A DNA stretch of 64,000 bases, taken from Buddleja alternifolia (taxonomy: Eukaryota > Streptophyta > Magnoliopsida > Lamiales > Scrophulariaceae). The notes under the pieces were generated by a model. That model worked only from the letters and a program-made list of their open reading frames with translations. It made no database searches and was not told the origin of the DNA. The stretch spans positions 18,620,195-18,684,194 of the forward strand of contig CM033394.1 of the NCBI GenBank assembly GCA_019426215.1, read 5' to 3'. The position numbers and the translations under genes are program-made. Below are positions 57,797 to 64,000 of the stretch, piece after piece. Position 1 is the first letter of the stretch, and each line of letters starts with the position of its first letter.

Positions 57797-58900
57797 AGTG
57801 GTATCAGTTGTCATCGATCCTTGGCACTTTGCAAATTGGCAGAGGGGCTGCGAAGTTTGGATTATCGTAAGGAGATTGATGCTATCACGGAACATTTGAA
57901 TGCAAATGCGGCGAAGAGTGATCGAATGTTTGAGGACATTCGAAATATAATTGTTGTGATGGCGGCAAATCAGAATCATGTTGGGGGTTTAGCTGCAACT
58001 ATGGATCAAGAGGAGGCATCACCAATTGTTCGAGGAAATGCCAATTGGTCTCAAGGATATCAGCTTCCCGCAAAACGATCCAAACTAGAATTTCCACAGT
58101 TTCAAGGCGATGATCTGGGCGGTTGGTTGTTCAAGTACGAACAACTTTTTGAAGTGGACGACACTCCCTTCGATGCTAAGGTGAGATTGGCGGCGGTTCA
58201 CATGGAAGGCAAGGCTTTACAGTGGCATCAAGTTTATATGAAAGAAACAAACTCGTGGGAATTACCTAGGTGGGAAGAGTATGTTAAGTCTTTACAAGAT
58301 CGTTTTGATTCACTCCTATTTGAAGATCCAATGGCTGAGTTAACGAATTTGTGACAAACGGGAACGGTACGGGACTACTTAGACAAATTTGATGAACTGT
58401 TAAATAATTTGAATCTTAATGAGGCTTACGCAATAAGTTATTTTCTGGCTGGTTTAAAGAATGAGATTGCAGTCCAAGTACGGATGTTCAAGCCCAAATC
58501 CTTACAAGAAGTTATGAGCTTAGCCAAACTACAAGAGCAAGCTATCATGTTAGCCAATAAGAGAGTTTACTCGAATTCTAGAACTCAATGCACCTTTTCT
58601 AGGGCCTATACACCCAACTCAAATCCTATTATACAATCTGTACCCTCATCAAACTCTCAAGGCTTATTACCTAAAACTTCAAACCCTATGGAAAATAGTA
58701 CAAAACCAGGCAAGCGACTCACACCTCAGGAAATGGAAGAAAAGAGGGCAAATGGGTTATATTTTCTATGTGATGAAAAGTACTCTAGAGAATGTGTTTG
58801 CACAAAAAAGAGACAACTCTTTTTATTGGAAATGGGAGATGGAGACTTATATACACCAACATGTGATTTAGAGAATACACTAATTTCCACATATCTATGA
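57749..58900 (+). pseudogene. Gypsy gag
   Basis: The gag core is LEFPQFQGDDLGGWLFKYEQ, VHMEGKALQWHQVYM and LQDRFDSLLFEDPMAELTNL. A TGA at 58352 interrupts it, and it resumes as SYFLAGLKNEIAVQVRMF and MSLAKLQEQA. The zinc-knuckle block (LYFLCDEKYSRECVC) lacks the usual spacing and His. The frame opens inside the 5' LTR; the real start is probably after 57840. The nucleocapsid function is lost. Confidence 0.87.
57799..57807 (+). other. Primer binding site
   Basis: TGGTATCAG two bases after the 5' LTR, matching the start of the initiator-Met tRNA complement; later bases diverge. Confidence 0.75.
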
Positions 58901-59609
58901 ATGCCATTAATGGGATTCATGATTTCAATACCATTAGAGTTAATGGAGCTGCCAAAGGAAAAAACATTCACATTCTCATTGATACTGGGAGTACACATAA
59001 CTTCCTCGACATTGAAGCAACAAAAATATTGGGGTGTAAAATAGAGACAACAGAACCTTTTCCAGTGTCAGTCGCAGACGGGAATAAACGTTACAGTAAC
59101 TCTGGCTGCAAGAGATTTTCATGGCGAATGCAAGGGGTTAATTTTGTAGCTGACATGATGTTATTACCTTTAGGGGGATGTGACATGGTGTTAGGGGTTC
59201 AATGGTTAATCACATTAGGAGATATAAGTTGGAATTTTGACAAGCTAAGGATGGAGTTTTGTTTAGAGGGTCAGAAAGTGGAAGGGGAACGCAACCAAAC
59301 TCAGTCAAAGCCATTAACAAGAATAAAATGAGGAAATGTTTACAAAAACTGGCTCAGATTGCTATGTTGCATGTGGGTATGGTGCAAGAAATTACAATGG
59401 GCGAGGAGACATACAATATTTCAACATTATTCACTTTTAAAAAAGAGAGTAACAATACTCAGGTGAACGAGGTGCAACCATTACTAGATGAATTTTCAGT
59501 TCTATTTGCAGAACTAACTACCTTACCACCCCAGAGAGGCCAAGACCATAGAATCATTCTCAAAGAAGGGACTCTTCCCATCAGCACTAGACCATACAGG
59601 TATCCCTGA
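58897..59609 (+). pseudogene. Gypsy aspartic protease and linker
   Basis: IDTGSTHNFLDIEATKIL carries the D-T-G active site and GGCDMVLGVQWLITLGDI the second conserved block. The reading shifts frame near 59320 and continues to LPPQRGQDHRIIL, the entry to RT, ending at TGA 59607. Confidence 0.88.
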
Positions 59610-59697
59610 ATCCAAAAGGATGAAATTGAAAAATTAGTGCAATCTATGCTAGATTCTGGTGTTATAAGACAAAGTAACAGTCCATACTCATCACCTA

Positions 59698-60144
59698 TTG
59701 TACTTGTTTAAAAAAAAGATGGCTCTTGGAGATATCGATTATAGAGAGCTTAATAAACACACTGTCAAGGATAAATTCCCCATCCCAGTCATTGAAGAGT
59801 TATTGGATGAGCTTTATGGTGTGACTTGTTTCTCAAAGTTAGACTTAAAAAGTGGATATCACCAAATCAGAATGAGAGAGGAGGACGTACAAAAAATAGC
59901 CTTTAGAACTCATAATGGCCATTTTGAATTCTTAGTCATGCCATTTGGCTTGACAAATGCACCCTCTACTTTTCAAGGATTAATGAAGAAGGTTTTCCAA
60001 CCTTTTCTGAGGAAGTTTATTCTTGTATTCTTTGATGATATCTTAATCTATAGCTCCTCTGAAACTGATCATAAACAACATGTGAGGTGTGCTTTTGAGA
60101 TTTTGAGACAACATCAACTTTTTGCAAAAGGGAGCAAATGTTAG
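59698..60144 (+). pseudogene. Gypsy reverse transcriptase
   Basis: [50 protein letters not shown] and [11 protein letters not shown] are present in order. The N-terminal strand (SSPIVLV, then a stop and a shift within KKDGSW) is broken at about 59708-59735, and TAG 60142 closes the frame early. The catalytic pair DD is retained. Confidence 0.92.
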
Positions 60145-61071
60145 TTTTGCAGCAAATCTATTGAGTACTTGGGCCATATTATTTCTGGAGAGGGAGTTTC
60201 TATGGATCCAAACAAAATTAAAGCAGTCAAAGAGTAGACAATCCCTCAGAATATCAAAGAACTAAGAGGGTTCTTGAGATTGTCAGGTTACTATAGAAGA
60301 TTTATTAAAGGATATGGGTTAATTGCAAGACCACTTACAAACTTACTTAAGAAAGATGGTTTTACCTGGAATTTAAAATCCACTGCAGCATTTAATTCAT
60401 TGAAGGATGCCCTATGTCAAGGTCCTATACTTACTCTTCCTGATTTCACAAAACAGTTTACCGTGGAAACAGATGCATCAGGTTATGGAATATGAGCTGT
60501 ACTTTTACAGCAAGGTAAACTAATAGCTTTTATGAGTAAAGCTCTCACTGGAAGGAACCTTGGTTTGTCTGTGTATGAGAAGGAACTTTTGGACGTGGTT
60601 ACAGCAGTACAAAAATGGAGGCCTTATCTCATTGGCAAGCACTTTCAAATAAAGACAGATCATCAAAGTTTGAAGCACTTACTAGAACAAAGAATTTCCA
60701 CACCAAGTCAACAAAAGTGGTTAGTATAGCTTATGGGTTATGATTATTCAATTGCGTATAAAACTGACCAAGAAAATATTGTTGGTGATGCACTATCTAG
60801 ACAAAATCCTACTTCCGGCACTTGTCATGCGGTTATAGCTATCAAATCTGTTTTAATGCAAAACATTAGATTGAGTTGGAATACCGATCCTAAATTACAA
60901 GAAGTAATTCAACAGCTCACTAATAACTCGAACAACAACAACAAATATGAGTTACGAGGTGGCGTTTTAACAAAGAAAGGGAAGCTTGTAGTGGGATCCG
61001 ACACTTCTATTCGACAAGCTATATTGGACCTATACCATATCAGTAGTATTAGTGGTCATTCTGGAATGTAA
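60145..61071 (+). pseudogene. Gypsy RT connection and RNase H
   Basis: [17 protein letters not shown] precedes a TAG at 60236. SGYYRRFIKGYGLIARPLT and FTVETDASGYGI follow and stop at TGA 60493. SVYEKELLDVVTAVQKW and IKTDHQSLKHLLEQ stop at TAG 60727. MGYDYSIAYK and NIVGDALSRQ close the domain. Each break is a single stop in an otherwise conserved frame. Confidence 0.88.
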
Positions 61072-62172
61072 GCAACATATCACAGAATTAAACAAAGCTT
61101 GTATTAGAGGGGACTTAAAGGAGATGGTCACAACTTTATAAGAAATTGTGAGACGTGTCAAAGATGCAAAGGGGAAAATGTGGCCACACTAGAGCTTCTA
61201 CAACCTTTACTTATTCCAGAAGCTATATGGCAAGATATATCAATGGATTTCATTGATGGACTCCCTTGTTCGGGTGGGAAGGACTCCATGTTTGTAGTGG
61301 TGGATAGACTTAGTAAGTTTCCACACTCCATAGGCCTAAAACATCCTTATACAACTTTAGCAGTGGCACAAGCTTTCATGGACAACATTTTCAAGCTACA
61401 TGGTATGCTAAGGACAATAGTCAGTGATAGAGGCTCAATTCTTCTGAGCAAATTCTGGCAGGAGATGTTTAAATTACAGAAGGTAAAGTTGTTAACTTCT
61501 AATGCATATCATCCTGAGTCAGATGGACAGACTGAAGTTGTAAACAGGTGCTTGGAAGGATATCTCAAGTGTATGTGCTCTGATAGACCTAAGGAATGGT
61601 ATCACTGGTTGGCCCTTACTGGGTATTGGTATAATACAACATTTCACTCTTCTACTAGGTTTACTCCCTTTGAAGTGGTTTATGGTCAGAAACCACCACT
61701 CTATCAACCTTACATAGCTTTTGACTCAAATCTGGATGAGATTGACAGGAGCTTACAAAATAGAGAGAATACTTTAAAAATGTTGAAACAACATTTGATG
61801 ATTGCCCAATCGAGAATGAAAAAACAAGCAGTTAAAGAGAGGAGTGAGAGAGAGTTCCAAATAGGAGATTGGGTCTTTGTCAGACTCTATCCTTACAAAC
61901 AAATGTCCTTAAAATCACATTCTTATACTAAAGTTTCACCTAAATTCTTTGGTCCTTTTCAGGTTATTGGCAAGATAGGCACCATGGCATATACACTTCA
62001 GCTTCCACCAGATTGCAAGATTCATCCTACCTTTCATGTCTCTCAACTTAAGAAGAAGATAGGAGTTGCTGCTTGCTCACCAAACCTTCCAGTAATGGTA
62101 ACGAGTCATGGTTATATCGTACTTCAACTAGAAGCAATATTAGATAGGCGAATGGTACCCAAGAACAACTGA
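60900..62172 (+). pseudogene. Gypsy integrase
   Basis: The zinc module (DLYHISSISGHSGM, then a TAA at 61069, then RNCETCQRCKG) is split by stops at 61069 and about 61107. The core is open from 61180: SMDFIDGLP, IVSDRGSILLS and the Glu block DGQTEVVNRCLEGYLK give D, D and E. The C-terminal part FEVVYGQKPP, GDWVFVRLYPYKQ and IHPTFHVSQLKKK follows to TGA 62170. Confidence 0.92.
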
Positions 62173-62280
62173 GCAGTCACCCAAGTATTAGTCAAATGGT
62201 TCAATTCTCCAACTGAGGACAGCACATGGGAAGATCTATTCACATTTCAACGGCGATTTCCAAACTTCAGTCCTTGAGGA
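62173..62280 (+). pseudogene. Chromodomain remnant of the Gypsy integrase
   Basis: In frame after TGA 62170, the codons read LVKWFNSPTEDSTWED and then FQRRFPNF before a stop, the second half of a chromodomain. The N-terminal aromatic residue is not clear. Confidence 0.75.
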
Positions 62281-62292
62281 CAAGGACCTTTT

Positions 62293-62305
62293 AATGGGGG
62301 CGGGA
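62293..62305 (+). other. Polypurine tract
   Basis: AATGGGGGCGGGA, two bases before the 3' LTR. Confidence 0.75.
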
Positions 62306-62307
62306 AT

Positions 62308-62739
62308 TGATATGTACCAGTTTTAAAGAAGAAAAAGTGCAAAAGAAATCAAGGAAGAAAACTTAAGAGGAGGTCTTTAGCAACTTTATAAGTAAACACA
62401 CGCTTTTGGCAACAAGAAGAAGCTGCCTTTAGTACACATATAAGGTACGTTTTGTAGTAGATTTGTATTAGGCTAAACAATACTTTGAAGCAATTAGTTT
62501 AAACTAACCAATCTGTTACTCTTAGTTAGGAAATTAGTTGAAAACCTAAGTATAAAAAGGGGAAGTCAGTTCAAAGTTGGTTATCGATTGGGTAATTGAT
62601 CAATTGTAATTTTCTTCTTTCTTGAACCTTTCTCTCTAGCTTGTAAGATTCTTGGAATTCATTTCAGAATTGATTCAATATATTCGATTCTCAAGTGATT
62701 TCTATTGTTTCTCTCCCATTATTGATCCGGATTGTATCA
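62308..62739 (+). repeat. 3' LTR (432 bp)
   Basis: Aligns with 57362-57796 throughout; lacks one CGG near its end. Confidence 0.93.
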
Positions 62740-62795
62740 TGATTTATTTAGTTTTCATATTTTTCTATATTTACGTCACATATTCATAAATATAA
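62740..62795 (+). repeat. Partial copy of the 126-bp tandem repeat
   Basis: TGATTTATTTAG ... CATAAATAT repeats the 54 bp that end at 57361, with about three differences. Confidence 0.8.
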
Positions 62796-62799
62796 ACCC

Positions 62800-63445
62800 A
62801 AATACTAAAAATTCATGTACATATCTATTAGTTGATATAATTTTTAAAAAATGCTTGGTTTCTCATTTATTTTCATCCTATCATTTTCTGTTTTTCTTTT
62901 CGGATTGCTTGGTGGATTTCACCTTTTTTTTTTTAATTTTTCTATTATTTATATTTATATTTCCTGATTTTGTTTAGGTTCCATTTTTTGTGGACATATT
63001 TGTATCGTATATGTGTTTCTGTATACAGACAGTGGATGTTTAACCAAACCTATTACTTTTATAAGATTTTGGGAAATTCTTTGTTTTTCATCTAGTTCTT
63101 TGTGTACCTAACATTTTCTATTGTTCTATTAAAAATATTCAAATTTATTAATTGATGTGGTATGAAAAGTGATCCGGCGTCAGGTTGATCAATCCTGGAT
63201 GGAAGATTTCAAGAAATTATGTAGCGTGGAAAGAGTCCGACCTACAACACGACAAACCAATTTTTCTCTTTGACAGTCCTCTTTTTATGTCTTTTAGGAG
63301 TGGGTAGATAATGACTTTTTATTTTGATTGTCTTGGTATTTATAGAGATGCCTGATGAACCATGGGACTTAGTCATCTTTAACCTTTAATTTCATCCAAA
63401 AGGATGATTGAATTAAGACGTGTAGCCCATTAGTACATTATTATT
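62800..63445. other. Intergenic sequence
   Basis: T-rich stretch (62920-62940) and unremarkable AT-rich DNA. No gene recognised. Confidence 0.5.
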
Positions 63446-63660
63446 GGAAAATTTCCAAAATTAGTCCTGTAACTATATGGGTGTGGCAAAATTGGTCCTG
63501 TATCTTTTGACACTAGCAATAATGGTCCTGTATCTTTTAAATGATGACAATTCTGATCCTTTATCAAAGAAATTGATAAAATTGTCCTTTAATAACTTGG
63601 ATACAGCAAGATAGTTCTACTAATAGATCAAGCCCAACATGCTTCCGAAACTATAAAAAT
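63446..63660. repeat. MITE-arm-like sequence
   Basis: GGAAAATTTCCAAAATTAGTCC, AAAATTGGTCCTGTATC and TGGTCCTGTATC repeats resemble Mutator-type MITE arms. No closing arm is seen before the window edge. Confidence 0.4.
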
Positions 63661-64000
63661 TTCATAATGTAATACCCTTGGTTGACCGCCTTATCACTGG
63701 GTATTTCGAGTCCTTTTTTTTACGGATTGTATCCAACCACACAACTGCAGCAGATGGTTGGTAGGCACCCAGCTCCTTCAGCAATATGCGTAGCACAACC
63801 CAAATTCGTTTTCTACCTTTAGGCATAAAAGGTACTCCAAAATAAAGATTTAATATACTTGGGAAGACAGAGGTTGAACGAAAGCCTTGAACTTTATTGA
63901 TGAAATAAAATTATTATTGCATAGATATATTCTACTCCGCTATTGGAGGAGAAAACTAGTTAGCCTCTCATGTAGGAGAGATGGCTATACTCTTTGGGGA
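63661..64000. other. Window-end sequence, unidentified
   Basis: No frame over 60 residues. The sequence is more GC-balanced than its surroundings and may be the start of another element that continues off the window. Confidence 0.35.

Larger units (their letters stand above)
57362..62739 (+). mobile_element. Ty3/Gypsy chromodomain retrotransposon with both LTRs
   Basis: LTRs 57362-57796 and 62308-62739 flank gag, protease, RT, RNase H, integrase and a chromodomain remnant, all plus strand. The LTRs begin TGATATGTACCAG and end GATTGTATCA, differ by about 22 substitutions (by eye) and one 3-bp indel (CGG), roughly 5% divergence, and so imply an old insertion. A TGGTATCAG primer site and a GGGGGCGGGA purine tract are present. 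At least nine stops or shifts interrupt the polyprotein. No 5-bp TSD was found. Confidence 0.93.

Noticed and set aside
58897..62172. Functional retrotransposon polyprotein
   Set aside because: At least nine stops or shifts between gag and integrase; labelled pseudogene pieces.
1..64000. tRNA or rRNA genes
   Set aside because: No cloverleaf with A/B boxes or rRNA-like stretch was found by eye; the only tRNA-like words are primer binding sites.

Overview
The window is nuclear DNA from a flowering plant, most likely a eudicot. It is AT-rich, its one intact gene has nine exons joined by GT-AG introns, and most of the rest is plant-type LTR retrotransposons, CACTA and Mutator-like elements and MITEs. 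No bacterial, organellar or CRISPR signal was seen. Products are assigned from motifs read by eye; no database search was possible.

Layout. 1-4623: 3' part of a degenerate chromodomain Ty3/Gypsy element (gag, protease, RT, RNase H, integrase, chromodomain, probable 3' LTR). 4624-9431: non-genic sequence with an LTR-like remnant, a MITE (6239-6936) and two short dispersed repeats. 9432-24436: a ~15 kb Tat-lineage Ty3/Gypsy element on the minus strand. It carries an extra opposite-strand plant-mobile-domain gene (11985-14836) with its own TATA box, and a solo LTR (21469-22919, TSD ATGGA in gene orientation) splits its gag. 24437-29104: a minus-strand Ty1/Copia element joined to the truncated 5' LTR of the Tat element. 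29366-29760: a MITE with a perfect 9-bp TSD. 30554-40285: a ~9.7 kb Mutator-like element with ~160-bp terminal inverted repeats and a near-perfect 9-bp TSD. It holds a solo LTR, a small PB1-like gene, two oppositely oriented blocks of a ~21-bp satellite around a telomere-like tract, and a decayed Ulp1-type protease gene. 40955-44713: a non-autonomous CACTA element (TSD TTG). 45267-50385: an apparently intact vacuolar processing enzyme (legumain) gene of 487 residues, with the CACTA element about 550 bp upstream of its start codon. 51447-51823: another MITE. 51850-56150: a diverged tandem duplication of a gene-start-like segment, one copy interrupted by a TIR element that carries its own 22-bp minisatellite. 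57362-62739: a near-complete but multiply stopped chromodomain Ty3/Gypsy element with both LTRs. 62740-64000: further repeat debris.

Functionally, only the legumain gene looks able to make a normal host protein. Everything else is mobile DNA at different stages of decay. The nesting gives a relative history: the Tat element came first; a solo-LTR family then landed in its gag and, separately, in the Mutator-like element; and the Copia element ended up joined to a truncated Tat LTR.

The least ordinary structure is the Mutator-like element, with its head-to-head satellite, telomere-like centre and Ulp1 gene, and the echo of the same design (TIRs enclosing a 22-bp minisatellite) at 52421-54220.
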